64,000 bases of DNA from Isoperla grammatica (GCA_945910005.1 OX246741.1:5605201-5669200), one strand, 5' to 3'. Counted from the first letter of the stretch, positions 45,167-56,889 are shown. Numbers and translations are program-made. The notes: generated by a model from the letters alone, not told the origin.

Positions 45167-48100
45167 AACATCCTGTTTTTGATATTAATAATGTAATCGT
45201 TTAGAAATTAGTGTTTTGATTTCGAGGTAGTGTATTGTTATATAGTCACATCAAAACAGAAATAGTTCCGAAATGATGCGTTTCTGTTTATGAATTGAAC
45301 AATTACCATGACAAAAACGTTTAACATTATTTTTGATATTCTTAAAAATATCCCTAAAATCATTTGTTGTATTATTGTAAAAATAAAAGTACAATGGCAA
45401 TGGCATAGGCGCAGAATACGGGGGGCTTAGGTGGGGTCTACCGTCAGCCCCCACACCCCCGACATTCAATGCAACGCATAGAATAAATACGGGACTTTCT
45501 CATATTGATGCGTTAATATTATTAACAATATTTGCACAGTGCAATTAGAGTAAGAGTTGGGATTTCGGTGGGGGGAGGGGGGGCGAGCTCCCTGAGCCCA
45601 CTGCAATTACCCAACAATGAAGCTAAATACTATCTGAAACCAAACAAATATCCACATCACTGTTTTTGTTGTTGCCCCAACTTTGAAAAGCCAATATTCC
45701 AATACTTGTTTTTCACAAGTGCAAATTGTTGCGCACTCAGGACAAAGCAATATCCTTTGTAACGTGAGAACACAACCAAACCAACGTTGTTTTACAAGAG
45801 TGTTTGCCAATCAGTCGGCCCGTTAGTTCGCATTTTTATCTGATTGGCAGTCAATGCCAAGCAAGAAGTTGGCTCGTCATCTGGCCAAGCCATCACCGCA
45901 TCAGACAACCTCTATCTTCGGGCTAGACAGATCGATTATCAAAATCAGCAACCGCGTAGGCCTGGCCCACTTTCAACTAAGCAAAGATACCAATTACGAT
46001 GGAAAATGTTTCGGCAATATCGGCCATTAAATCAATAATTTCAGATTAGCCACGATTATATGATAATTTGTTCGAGGTAGGACCAGTAAAAGACAGGTAG
46101 TTGATCTTGTGGTTTCTTGCTGGGTTTTGGTCGGGTTGGTAGTCTTGAGTGCGTGGATGTTGACGTCATAAATGGAGCCAATTAGCGGGTGACTTTTTCA
46201 AATACCGACATTCGGTTGGCCAGTGACTCACTCATCTATGACGTCAGCCTCCACAAGATTGCTGTGGAACGAGTTTAGTAAGGTCCTGACTTCATCCTGA
46301 CCAGGACCAAAAATAACGAAGACATTCCTCCATAATCTTTGTCAGGACATTGATTGGTAAATTGATATTTGGCACAGACTTGTAATAGTGATATAGATGC
46401 AAAGTAAGAGCGTGTAAATAACTTTTCGATCTAGACCCAACCACAGGCGACAGACTTTCCTTCCATCAAAAATATATGATTATCTCATATGTATAGATGG
46501 TATGAGAAACATTAAAAAGTGGAAGAGGACTGTGCTGTCTAGTACTAGTCACAGGCGAGTGGCCTCCCCTCTTTTGGCTAACTAAATTGACCGGGGGACG
46601 GGGGTACACACTATGGGATACAATAGTTATAGTATAAGATGTCTCCCTACATTTCAACCACTATCACCGTCAGATTTTAGTTGAATTTTGTTGCAACACT
46701 GTATCGTCGAGAATCCTTCTAACAAACCACATTGCAGCGCAGATAATTGCGACAGTGACGTCATAATTCAGGATCTACATCGGACAATGGTCGTATAACT
46801 CTCGTCGAGCTACCAACCAACCGCGTCGTCGATCATATCTGTAGATATAAAACCTGAGAGCATCCAACAAAACAAAACTGCTTTATAATGTTCAAGGCTG
46901 GAGTTATCAATACCTGCGCTAGGTTTACTTGTGTCGTTTTATTATTTTCAAAGTACCGCACAAACCAGTTGCAAAATATCCTCTCTCTCTCGTTAGGAGA
47001 TCAAATTACGTTATGCAAAATTTGTTCCTTGCTCTAACGAACAAACAGCCGCCTGTCTGCATTTTATTATCGAGTAAAGACGGCATGACGTTGTTTATTG
47101 ACTTGGAATTGATAAGTACAAGAGTTTCATAAGCAACAAAACGTAACGGGTGCTTAGGAATTTTATGGAAACAAGACACACCCCCCCCCCCCTTTCCAGT
47201 GGTTAAAGTGGGGTGGTTTGAGCCGGTATGCATACCGTTACTAAAAATATCGACGGTAAACCACACCGGCACTAATAGGGAACACGCGTATGAAAATTGT
47301 CATCGATTTTTAAATACCTTGTCTCTCATTTAATAATTTTGTGTCTTTGAATTTTGAAAAACGGATCAGTCTATGCCTCAAAATAATTGGTTTAGTAACG
47401 ATAAATAAAAGGGCGCGAAAAACGAGCTGCCGCCATGTAGAGTGGATTTGACGTCATGGTTTTGTACTTTATACGCTCACCGCCTCAGCGATTGGTCTGT
47501 TCTGCCAAGTCTACAGAACCATTGCGTCACAGCCACCTGTACGCGTTTCAGATCCCCAGTTTAAACTTCAATAAATGCGACCACATTAAACCTATTTAAA
47601 CATTTCTTTTTTACGTGCGACTTGCATTAATATACTTTTTGTTTAGCAAAATAAATCGTACGCGTGTTGCCTATTTGTATCGATTGTAAACGTATTGACG
47701 AATTATGTTGAACAGTTGTTGTACTTTGTTTATATTTGCTGGTCCAATATTTTTATAAAGTGTTTCAATTTTTATTTTTTCACCACAAATGTACGTAAAA
47801 ACAAGCGTTGACTTCTCTCCGAAGTAATTTAAACGTGTTCGTGACAAAACCTTCTAAATCTATCCCTGCGGGGCTAAACTGGGGGGCTGTGCCCCCCAGA
47901 CCATCCGACATAACCGCTGTGTCTGTTTACACAGCATTAGTGCATACCGTCACTACTCCGAGTCCAATTTAAACACTGCCCCTTCCCTCTCCTTAACTTT
48001 TGTGATAATCAATAATTAGGGGGCCGTGAAAATGGTTTTATTTTAAAGTAAATTTCGTTTTTGAAGTAACAAATTTCGGTGTTATTCAAGAAAAGCTGTA

Positions 48101-50592
48101 TTTTGACGGTTTTATCCATATTCCCTACATTTTCACGTATGTACCGTTTCATTTACAACTTACACATGGGTGCTTTATCTACGAGAAGTTTGAATATGCA
48201 TTTATACAGTGTTACTTGAGACACTCTATTTTTTCCAGATTGTCTATACCGGCAAAAAAAGGAAAAAATGGGTTTATAATTGAAAATCTCTGCTTTATCA
48301 TCTTTTTCGTCATTAAAAACACGAATAATACGAATGTTGGTGTTATTCACCGATTTATACGAATTTTGGTGTTTGGCGGTCATTCAATTTTGAAATTTTC
48401 ATGTTTAAAAACAATCAATTCATGGTCGTTTTGTGAAATAAAATTATTCCTACATATTTCGGTGTTATCGTTATTCGCGAAATACACGGACCTCTATCAA
48501 TAATTGTATTGTATAATAATTTACATTACATTTTTTAAAAATCTCTGAAAGTCGAATTAATAATGTTTTAATAAAATTAAAATCAGACACAGTATAATAT
48601 TCTGCAACAAGAGTGTTTAGTTTTTTTCGGTCCTCTTTGGAAGTATAATTTTTTTAAATGTATAATATGTTGAGTGAACGAAAAAGGAAAACATATTCGT
48701 CACAACAGCTATTCTTAAGGAATGATTCATATTCTAATCAGGCTTCGCCCAAACTATTGAGCTGATAAAACACTTATAAGTGATTGATGAAGTTAAAAAA
48801 AAAAGTGATTCACAGTTCCAAGAAAAAACGTTGCGAAATAAACGATATCAAATTGTGACGTTATAGATATAAGATAGTAAAATAGTAGCATGAAACATAA
48901 ATTTACTTATGACCTCGCTTGCGTTTGTATACGTTTCTATATCAACAGGTAAATAAACATAGTTAGAAAATATGACCAATGGCCATATTATACAGTTGAG
49001 TAAATCTTAGCAGTTAGCCACATTATGACTGGGAAAAACAATGAATAAAACTTCAGACAGACTTTCGTAGACGGGGATAGAACCAGAATCCCAATTGTAA
49101 TCACATAAGTTAGCGATGATCAAACAAAAGATATTGTTGCATCATGTAAGACTGTAAGTTACTCTTTTTGTCAATGATGTTCAATTTCATGAAACGCAAC
49201 CAATTATAACACTTGACAGCACCTGTGAGTTTTTGTTACCTTCACAATGATTTCCAGAAAGTACGCATTGGCAAGAGAAAAGGAAAACTTATTGAATACC
49301 GGTTATCCAGATGGGCCCATCTCATCATCAAGCCATTGCACATTAAATGGCACGGCTCGGTGCTTAAGCCGACTCGTGTTTCCATACAAGTTTAAAAAAC
49401 GTTTTATTTACCGCGCCTCATTGCACAAAACATCAGCAATGATGCTTAACATTCTATTAAGCTTAATAATATGCAGTTTATAATAATGCGCATCTGAATG
49501 AGTTTGCAAAAAAAAAGATTTATTTTAGTAACCTAAATTTTGACATGGTTCTAAGTTGGTGTTTCATGTAATTGAGTGTTCAGATATTCGCTCGGTAAAT
49601 GAATCATAGCACAGAGATAACTATTGAGGTTACTGGACTTTAATCGAGATAATATTGACATTTTCTCTGAACTCAATGTCTTATCAAGGTGGTGTTACCA
49701 AGAATTATTATAACAGGTAATAGTGAAGTGACGTATGTGACAACTACCAATCTAAATCTAGTTGCGTCATCTTCTCTGCATCCGGTATGAGTGATACTAT
49801 CAGCGCGTCTGTTGGAAGGCGTTGAAAGGGCACATTCCAAGCGAGGCTGGTGCACTCCATGCAGTGGACAATGACCAGGACTATAGCGATCCCGTGTAGA
49901 CAGCGCAGAGCGGCCGTCTCTTCTGAGAATATTATTCATAGTTCCCACGTGACGTCACAGCGGCCATGATTGCGACACAATTGATGAGGACCAATCCTAG
50001 ATCATTGGCAAATACAATTGAAATTTAATAAATAAGCCTAATTAGAATTTAAAATGTAAACATAAGTAACACAAAAATAAAAACATTACCACAAATATAA
50101 ATTTTATTTCAAAAACCGGCTGAATATTAAAGAACTAAGAATGTCTGTGTTCTACAACAACAGGCTTCAATAATTGTTTCTCCATGGCAACGTCAAAGTT
50201 TGATCACAAATGTGGCCGCCACGCGCAAAGATGTGACGTACGTGCAACCTATGAATAGCTCACACTGCTTACTAATAGCCCCAACATAAGTATTCGCATA
50301 CGCGCGCTTATTCAAAGGAAAAAGACCCGATTCCTGGCGTTATTTCACACATACGGTCTTCCACTGAGTAGAGTGCACAAGCCTTATTAGCCACGCCGAT
50401 AGCAAACGGAAGGAGGTATAAATATGGTAGGAAGTATTGAGAAGTTGAAAATAAAGTTAGTATGTCATTGGAGTCGGCTAAGTCGTAATCATAAGAATAC
50501 TTAAGTTCGGCCCAATTTGTACGCAACGGAACTTTAGTAAGATGACTTCAATTGGAGCATAACAGCTACGTACTTTAAACCTAATATTTGAC
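45167..50592. other. No recognisable gene
   Basis: Short frames on both strands with no recognisable product. C runs near 47180-47191. GGCCGTGAAAATGGTTTTAT near 48023 matches the complement of CCATTTTCACGGATCTC near 2985, a dispersed repeat block. GTGACGTCA-type motifs near 46165, 46235 and 49950 could be binding sites, but nothing shows a linked gene. Confidence 0.45.
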
Positions 50593-51499
50593 TTGGAAGA
50601 TGAAACTGTACTAGGATATGTTATACTACTTGTGAACGTCTGCAAAACCGGATCCCGTTCTTCTATCCTACCCTACCCACATCCACAAGACCAACACTGC
50701 ATGGACCAACAAGTAGCAGACTGGAATATTAATTCAATTTCAAGCCAATCAACTATTGTCGGATATGTTTTGATTATAGGGTAAGTATCTCTATCATACC
50801 GACAAACGAATACATGGCAACGAAACTGTGCTTGGTGTGCCTACCCACAGATGTTAGAGCATAATCTAGGTTCTAGTTATTCTAGTCTAGTTCCAAGAAA
50901 GTGAAATCATATTGATAACATACCAAGCATCAAACTTATGCACAATCAAGAAGGTGCATCGTTTTAATTTTGCAACACAATTCAAGTGTTTATCTAAATA
51001 ATTTTTGAAAACAATTATCTTGAACTTTGTCACTGTCGAGGGCAGAAATACAATTGAATAGCTGGTGCAGCTATTAAGTCGTTATTTGTCATCTATTGAT
51101 TGCGACATACTGATAATAATTTCCTGCCTTGTGTACAGATACAAATAAGACAACAATCGATGTTACAAAAGGTAATGTAAGCAAGTACTGAAAATCGTTG
51201 TTTGTAAACCTTTTCCTTCAGAATTTCCTATGGAGGAAAATGAAGCCCCAATAACTAGAAACAATACTCAATACAATCGGGTGTGTATGCATATATTTTT
51301 ATTTCGTAATTTAATCTATATAAGTACATCATTCAACATGGTTTCTTTGAATTCTTTCTATATAATATACCCCTTGGATGCAAACAATTTATTATTAATA
51401 ACAATAATAATGAATGTTGTTAGGAATCCACCACCGCCACCACCACCGCCACTTCTATCAATGATCATTTTCGATGTCACCATTATTTTATTTTCATAG
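50593..51499 (+). CDS. Candidate plus-strand exons, unit A (unknown product)
   Basis: Three exon-like blocks conserved in both units: one ending TTATAGG|GTAAGT at 50780, a 33-nt block 51139-51171 (acceptor TTGTGTACAG, donor GTAATG), and a block from 51222 (acceptor CCTTTTCCTTCAG). Blocks two and three join in frame as DTNKTTIDVTK then EFPMEENEAPITRNN, and in unit B as DTNKTTIEVLE then ELPIEENETPIY and a stop. In unit A the frame runs on into a proline microsatellite. The first block does not join in the same frame, so it may be untranslated or belong to another transcript. No domain is recognised. Confidence 0.3.
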
Positions 51500-52059
51500 T
51501 GGTTACACAATATGTTCATGTTATAGAGAATAGTTTGAATGCCCCAGTAAGAAAACAGTCTTGTGGCGGGGCATTTATGTGAAGATAAAAAGAAATGAAG
51601 CAAGATAATAATTTGGTAAGAGTATAAAAAATATTAATCCATTAGTAGGCCTAGGAATGTCATTTTTTGTTATACATATCATTTTTGTTTTACATTTAAA
51701 ATCTCCTTATACACAATCGTTGACAATAATATAAAATATACAGTTTTTAGATTTTTTTTTTCTTTTTTGTTTATAAAGATACTTAGCTAAATCAAAAATT
51801 ATAGAGGTTTTGACAGGTATTATATAATATCTAATATGTAATATGTAATATGTATTGTATAATATATAATATGTTTGCCTAGCTGATATTAAAATAAGAT
51901 TTTTTTAAATTTGTTTCCAATTTACTTTTCAGGGTGTTCTAGGCCTACTTGGAATGAATATTATAAGACCATTGGGTGTGTGTACACCATACACATACAA
52001 CGGCATGACTAATCTAAGATAGAAATTAAACTATGAATTACCCCATAAAACAATCAAAT
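51500..52059. other. Unit A segment absent from unit B
   Basis: About 550 bp between TTATTTTCATAGTGG (51489) and CCCATAAAACAATC (52041) has no counterpart at 58655-58670, where the two flanks are joined. It is AT-rich, with TAATATGTAATATG repeats at about 51820-51870. No gene is seen. I cannot tell an insertion in A from a deletion in B. Confidence 0.6.
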
Positions 52060-52521
52060 ACATCCACCAGTGGCGTATCCAAGGGGGGGGGGGAGGGGGG
52101 GGGGAACCCCCCCCCCCCCCCCCCTTTCGCAAAGGAAAAGTGGAAATTGCATTGGATTGAAAAAAATTAAAATATAAATGTACAGTATTTTGTTTGAAAT
52201 ACCAAAGACATTAGTTTTTGTTAAAAATACACACATCGCTCTATAATTCTATTTTTGTGTATTAACCGGTCAATTCAATTGTTGTTCTTTGAAGCTTTTT
52301 TTCGTTTCTTAAGGAGAAAATCGTTGCCAGAAATGTGTTAATTTTAGTTCAGTTGGCCGCTGTAAAACGCACAAATTTGCACCAAAATTACCTTGACGAG
52401 AAACTTTTTCCGGGGGGAAACCCCCCCAGACCCCCCGTTTATTTTTGGCTCCACTCTCTATAATATGAGCTAAAACCCCCCCCCCCCTTTCCAAAATCCT
52501 GGATACGCCACTGACATCCAC
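52060..52521. mobile_element. Non-autonomous hAT element with 8-bp TSD
   Basis: The element at 52068-52513 starts CAGTGGCGTATCCA and ends with the inverted TGGATACGCCACTG. The 8-mer ACATCCAC flanks it on both sides (52060-52067 and 52514-52521). CAGTGGCG termini and an 8-bp TSD define hAT insertions. Just inside each end are poly(G)/poly(C) runs. Unit B holds the empty site, AATACCTCCACCACAAAATG near 58684, with a single copy of the target. It has no coding sequence and lies about 30-45 bp beyond the likely poly(A) signal of the LRR gene. Confidence 0.93.
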
Positions 52522-52552
52522 CACAAAATGAATTAATGTAAAAAATGTGATT

Positions 52553-52558
52553 TTTATT
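52553..52558 (-). promoter_or_regulatory. Polyadenylation signal AATAAA, LRR copy A
   Basis: AATAAA on the minus strand about 95 nt after the LRR stop codon. Copy B has ATTAAA at the matching place. Confidence 0.5.
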
Positions 52559-52652
52559 TAACGTAATAGTGTTATATAATAATGTGTCTGTAATAATATT
52601 TAAAATAATTATTCGTAGCTCATAGTCATATTATCGTACAATGGTTCGTTAT

Positions 52653-53657
52653 CTATTCGTTGATGCTACCCATGTTTTCATAGAAAAAATGATTAATCAA
52701 ATCCTGATGCAAACCTCCTTCCAAATCATCTGTTTCAGTTTGTGTACTCAGCTTCCTAACCATCAAGAAGAGAACACAAGCAATCACTGCAATACACCCT
52801 AGTACAATAATACCAACCATCATACTTTCCTCAGTCTTCCACTCTGGGGGTGCATTTGGGTCATTTGTTACTGGTGTTTGTGTGTCTGGTGACGTTGGAT
52901 TCGGTATATCGACGACCGGAGATGGAGTAGTATCATTATATGGGTTATCATCTACGGACACATGCCTTGGAGTGGGGTTAAGAGGAATCATAGGCGTTGT
53001 GTCTGGTGGTGTTACCTCGGTGGTTGTGGTCTCACAGCTAATACGTGGAGCATCGCATTGGATGTTGACAATGTGTCCAAGCCCTCGTTTTAGCTCCAAA
53101 CAGTCTATACAGGGATTATGCGTTACGTCCAGATAAATCAGCTCTTTCCACCGCTTCAAAAATATTATAAGCGTTTTGGTGTCCGTCAACGCGTTGTGTG
53201 ATAGATCAAGATGGCGGACATGTTTCTCAAAGGGGGTGTTTTCGAACGCGTTCTCGTCGATAATGGCAATGGAACAGTTACGCATCTTCAACCATCGCAC
53301 TCTGGGTGTGTTGACGTTTGTGAACGTGGCCTGTGTGATGTGCGGGAGGTTGTTGTGGTTCATGTCCAGACGAGCGGTGGTTTGGGGTGGACTCGGGACG
53401 TAATTGAGCCCTAGGCCGTCACCCCTGCAGGTAACGTGAGTCTCGTGTTTTGGACGTGGCTCACACTTGCATTTGAAGGGACAGTCTCTGTATACTTCCT
53501 GACGCCATGACAGTTCATCCACTGCCGGGGAAAACGTTGGATTGATTGGGAATGCGTAACTCTCTTTTTCTACTTCCTGACGCAATGACAGTTCACCCAC
53601 TGCGAGGGAGACGACCGCAGCCACCAGCGTACAGAAGAACATCATCTTCTTAACCAT
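52653..53657 (-). CDS. Leucine-rich-repeat single-pass membrane protein, copy A
   Basis: An intact 334-codon frame in a single exon. Order of parts: a signal peptide (residues 1-21, hydrophobic core FFCTLVAAVVSLAVG); a repeated ELSxRQEV segment (residues 22-29 and 48-55); an LRR N-terminal cap with C59, C63, C65 and C77 (C-x3-C-x-C pattern); about three LRRs with LDMNHNNL, LKMRNCSI and LDLSHNAL cores; an LRR C-terminal cap with C183, C186, C201 and C208; a Thr/Pro-rich stalk (about 209-278); a membrane helix (280-300); and a 34-residue cytoplasmic tail containing YENM (Y326). This is the plan of a small cell-surface LRR receptor or adhesion protein; the ligand is unknown. The codon used as start follows a splice-acceptor-like TTTTTCAG at 53670-53677, and AATAAA lies on this strand at 52553-52558. 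The paralogue is at 58842-59763. Confidence 0.9.
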   Translation of the reverse strand: MVKKMMFFCTLVAAVVSLAVGELSLRQEVEKESYAFPINPTFSPAVDELSWRQEVYRDCPFKCKCEPRPKHETHVTCRGDGLGLNYVPSPPQTTARLDMNHNNLPHITQATFTNVNTPRVRWLKMRNCSIAIIDENAFENTPFEKHVRHLDLSHNALTDTKTLIIFLKRWKELIYLDVTHNPCIDCLELKRGLGHIVNIQCDAPRISCETTTTEVTPPDTTPMIPLNPTPRHVSVDDNPYNDTTPSPVVDIPNPTSPDTQTPVTNDPNAPPEWKTEESMMVGIIVLGCIAVIACVLFLMVRKLSTQTETDDLEGGLHQDLINHFFYENMGSINE

Positions 53658-53668
53658 TTCCGTAGTGT

Positions 53669-53680
53669 CCTGAAAAATGG
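53669..53680 (-). other. Putative splice acceptor before LRR exon, copy A
   Basis: CCATTTTTCAG|GACAC places an exon start at 53669, 12 nt upstream of the LRR ATG. The same signal exists in copy B at 59777. It implies a 5' untranslated exon or exons upstream. Confidence 0.6.
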
Positions 53681-53689
53681 ATGATCATT

Positions 53690-54487
53690 TGAATCCTTTT
53701 CCTCCCCTTTACTCCCTACTTGTCCCTTTCCTCCATACACCACCGACGTTCAGTGGTTAATTTGAAAGGAAATAGGGTGGTATACGCATCATAGTTTCAT
53801 GTTACAATGTTCTTGTGATAAAATTGACGTCTCGGTGGGAAACTGCCCCCCCCCCCCCCCCCCCCTCCCATCCTGCTTACCAATTCAGCTTCTGGGCTCG
53901 TAATCGGGAATTGGTTTTGAAATTTTTGATTGGATTTGATATAATTTTACTCGTCTTCAAAAGCCAATCGTTATTTTAATTGTACTGTAAGTTAACCATT
54001 AAATGATTAAAAGCAGATACATTATAAAATATCAGTTATTGAAAAAGTTATAATATTGATATCAATGAATCGATCAATTGGCTATACAAGACATACATAC
54101 AAACAATTACATACGCGACCAAGCAACTTTCATGTTTGCATCGTTGAGCTTGTCTTTTCTAGCCTTGCTGTTTTTGTCGTCTGCACAGTGGCGGCCTTTT
54201 ATTAACCATTGATTTCACTATTAAGAGTGTACTAAGTTTATTTAGAGTTATAACAAATGTATTCAAGTAAATTTGAAATATGAGCATGTGGGGGTAAAAT
54301 ACCCAAAATAAATTATTTTTGTTTTTTATATATTAGCCAAATGTGAGTGTTGCGTACCTAATAATTCATTACAAAAGGTGGGTATACTGCGTATACCCAC
54401 GCTCCATTACAAAATAAGCACTGCTGACGTCATATTCGAGTACGTCGTTAACAACAATATGCCCTAATCTTAAATCTAATCTTAGTT
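53690..54487. other. Intron-like DNA of LRR copy A, with poly(C)
   Basis: A 20-base C run lies at 53846-53865 and no coding signal is seen. Most of 53735-54440 (roughly 700 bp) has no counterpart in unit B, where the sequence passes from GTCCCTCACC directly to GACGTCATGTTCCAG (59842-59862). Confidence 0.55.
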
Positions 54488-54800
54488 AAAAGACCTTTTT
54501 CAGAATTGATCTAAGGGTCCTAGATAGAATAAATAGATAGAATAAATCACGATCCTCTAGATCTTCAATGGCAACAATGCACAACAGTGAAAAATGCAAC
54601 ATAATAAAACATTTGAACGGCGCTCTAGATCAATTCGTAATTGCAAGGAGGAGTGATAATGATAACGATACAAATGAAAACCTCATTTATAGCTACTTGA
54701 GAAAAGCTGGCATTGTATACTTCAAATGTATAATGGCTCTTATGCTTCCCCATGGGGGAGGGGGGGGGGGGGGGAGGGGATGGGGAAGGGTTGCTAAGAT
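54488..54800. mobile_element. Truncated MITE and poly(G) tract, unit A
   Basis: GAATTGATCTAAGGGTCC to GCTCTAGATCAATTC (about 54500-54640) matches the MITE at 59914-60085 but lacks its right end, because the sequence jumps at CAATTC to GTAATTGCAAGGAGG. A GGGGGAGGGG-rich tract follows near 54755-54790 and is also present in unit B at about 60497-60530, so the G tract predates the duplication. Confidence 0.7.
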
Positions 54801-55251
54801 AAATAATGTTAAGTATGACTGTAAAATAAAATAAAATGAAATGTTTTCAGTCAAACACGATTGAATTGTTGTTCAAATAAGTAAAATATCGTCAGCTTTT
54901 AGGTTCTCTACTCTACTGAGTCAATATACTGAAAACTGAATGTGTCATGGATGGTGTTTGATTCAAGATTACAATTCAAAGCATTACGTAAACGAATGAC
55001 GTAAATATCTTATCGATTAGAAATGGGGACACAACGATGAGTCACAATCTGAAGCCTTTTGCGATAAAATGATTATACTTTTTTAGTTTAAGAATTGTTT
55101 TGCCATTCAGAATGGAGACAGTACTTTTTTAAACAGCACTTTACAGGTTTTCTAACAATATTTTTTCCTAAGAAACCCTTCCCAGGGACACTCCATGCCC
55201 GTCTTCAGGTGACATCACTCCAAGTTAAATAGTTGTATAATGGGTACTCAC
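54801..55251. other. Intron-like DNA, unit A
   Basis: No gene signal. It aligns with 60640-61138 of unit B at high identity with small indels. It forms part of the proposed intron between leader exon 3 and the LRR exon. Confidence 0.6.
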
Positions 55252-55255
55252 CCAC

Positions 55256-55660
55256 TTATGCGCGTTTTATCAAACTTCTCGTTCCTTTCTTCCTCTTGGG
55301 TTTTCGTCCGTTTTCGTGTTCTTTGACTTTCCTTGTACACCTCCACTGTTGGATGGCTTTAAGAAACAAGAAGATAGTATGTAGCAAAATATTATTGAAA
55401 ATTCGTCCAATTCTGATTTTTCCTTTGTTTGCAACAAAATCTAACTTGAAACTTTAAGAGATCCAGTGTATTTGGGAATTAAAATGGTAAAAGTGATAGA
55501 GAACACAAGTAAGAATTATTATATTGTTATCAAGCAGAGTAAAGCCAACTCCCATAAAAAGCAAGAAAATTAGGAATAATATTAATTATTACTTACCTTT
55601 TTCATGGATCAGCTCATTTAGGCTGATTAAGTTAGGTAATAAAGGTAAAGTTTCAGGCAT
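55256..55660 (-). CDS. Small basic ORF split over two leader exons, copy A (54 aa)
   Basis: Exon 2 (55597-55682; acceptor GTTTTTAG, donor GTAAGT) contains the first ATG of the inferred transcript at 55660 and encodes MPETLPLLPNLISLNELIHE. Exon 3 (55252-55356; acceptor TTTCTTAAAG, donor GTGAGT) continues the frame through the basic stretch ENGRKPKRKKGTRS to TAA at 55256-55258. If exon 3 is spliced to the LRR exon, only 16 nt separate this stop from the LRR ATG. The first 21 residues are leucine/proline-rich and the rest is strongly positive, as in some nuclear or RNA-binding peptides; no known family is recognised. Copy B has the same arrangement. It is either a translated upstream ORF of the LRR mRNA or the coding part of a separate small gene. 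Confidence 0.5.
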
Positions 55661-55682
55661 TGATCACGCGCGTCTCGGATAT

Positions 55683-55979
55683 CTAAAAACGAAACAATCA
55701 TGCAGATTATTATGATACATAAACTTTATAATACATAACTAATGTTTGCATAAATTTTATTACGAATGTGCTTGGTTAATATTTAGGGTTGAAACAATTC
55801 CAAACTAAGAATAAGCGTGTGAACATTGCTGCAAAAAACAATGATGCAACAATATGGTATTGTATGAAACGCCAACATTCCTGATACAATAACTATAATA
55901 AATATACTGTAATAATAATAATAATATCACTAAAAACACTAAAAGACACTACAGCCCAGTATGGTCAATATACGCCAGA
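55683..55979. other. Intron between leader exons 1 and 2, unit A
   Basis: Very similar to 61556-61850 of unit B; the 78-nt stretch 55698-55775 differs from 61571-61648 at two bases. An AATAATAAT run lies near 55912-55925. Confidence 0.65.
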
Positions 55980-56390
55980 ATGTCTGCGAAATACTTCCAG
56001 ACTTCAAATTACATTCAATGCTTATAGTTATGAATGAACTCAAGCAGGCTGTATACTTACGCGTTGGGATTCCACGATGCCAAATCCACAACACCAATAA
56101 TCAGATGCTCGTATCTGTTCAAGCAAACTGGCAAGCTGTACAGCTGTAACTGAGGTAAAATGTTTGCGAAATACTTCCAGACTTCAAATTACATTCAATG
56201 CTTATAGTTATGAATGAACTCAAGCAGGCTGTATACTTACGCCACAGATAACTAATTAACTTAGTTATCTGTGCTTACGCGTAGGGATTCTACGATACAC
56301 GATCAACGGATTCCAAATCAACAACACCAATAGTCAGATACTCCTATCTGTTCAAGCAAACTCTTAAACTGCAACTGCGGTAAAAACTAG
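55980..56390 (-). repeat. Tandem duplication of the first-exon region, unit A only
   Basis: TGCGAAATACTTCCAGACTT starts near 55985 and again 180 bp later near 56165. Each copy contains a candidate first exon. The inner one (56061-56151) runs from TCAGTTACAGC to a GTAAGT donor at 56055-56060. In the outer one the donor is interrupted by a 31-bp palindrome. Neither candidate exon contains an ATG. Unit B has a single copy. Confidence 0.8.
56243..56273. mobile_element. 31-bp palindromic insertion in a splice donor, with 7-bp TSD
   Basis: CACAGATAACTAA and its complement TTAGTTATCTGTG are separated by a few bases and flanked by CTTACGC on both sides (56236-56242 and 56274-56280). Unit B at 61932-61938 and the inner copy at 56056-56062 have CTTACGC once. 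On the minus strand CTTACGC is GCG|TAAG, the exon-1 donor, so the insertion duplicated the donor core. The palindrome matches the centre of the 535-bp palindrome at 34.9-35.5 kb. Confidence 0.75.
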
Positions 56391-56889
56391 GAATACGAAG
56401 CAAACTATTTGTTATCGCGTCCAAGCGCAAGCGCAGATACTTGTGAATTTCACTAGCGGTCCTGGTGGCTTATCATAGAAAGATAATAAAAACTTAACCA
56501 CGGTCCACGGTCGATAGAGAAGTGAACTTCTTTATTGACTTGACTGACTGAACCCAATGTATGTACGTCTGTCCAATGATGACGCGCGGTGACCAATCAG
56601 AACTTGGCCTAGTCTCTTGCCGCGCGGCAACGGACATGTAAACCGGCTGTAAATTCAACCAGCCTGATAGAGAAGGAACTTGCAAAGAACTTGATAAAGA
56701 AGGCGTATGTATACCCTTGATTTACATGTCGCAGAGTATAGATCCAGGGATTATAAAGTAGCCAGCCATGAAAGTTTCTTCAAAAGCGGAACCAGTGGTC
56801 TAGTGATTTTTGTGATCATCAAATACATACAAACCCCAAAATTCACTGTGTTCTTTATGATAATACATTTTTCGTAGTAATCTCTGCAG
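56391..56889. other. Upstream DNA of the LRR locus, unit A
   Basis: Proposed promoter-side sequence on the minus strand. In unit A the TATA-like and initiator motifs of B are altered (TAGTTT and CGCAGTT). No gene is seen. Confidence 0.45.

Noticed and set aside
45532..46038. Small plus-strand genes near 45.5-46.0 kb
   Set aside because: Frames are short, without splice context or recognisable domains, and one overlaps a GGGGAGGGGG tract.
52882..53414. Plus-strand frames opposite the LRR genes (also 59176-59599)
   Set aside because: Antisense shadows; the minus-strand reading has signal peptide, cysteine caps, LRRs and membrane helix.
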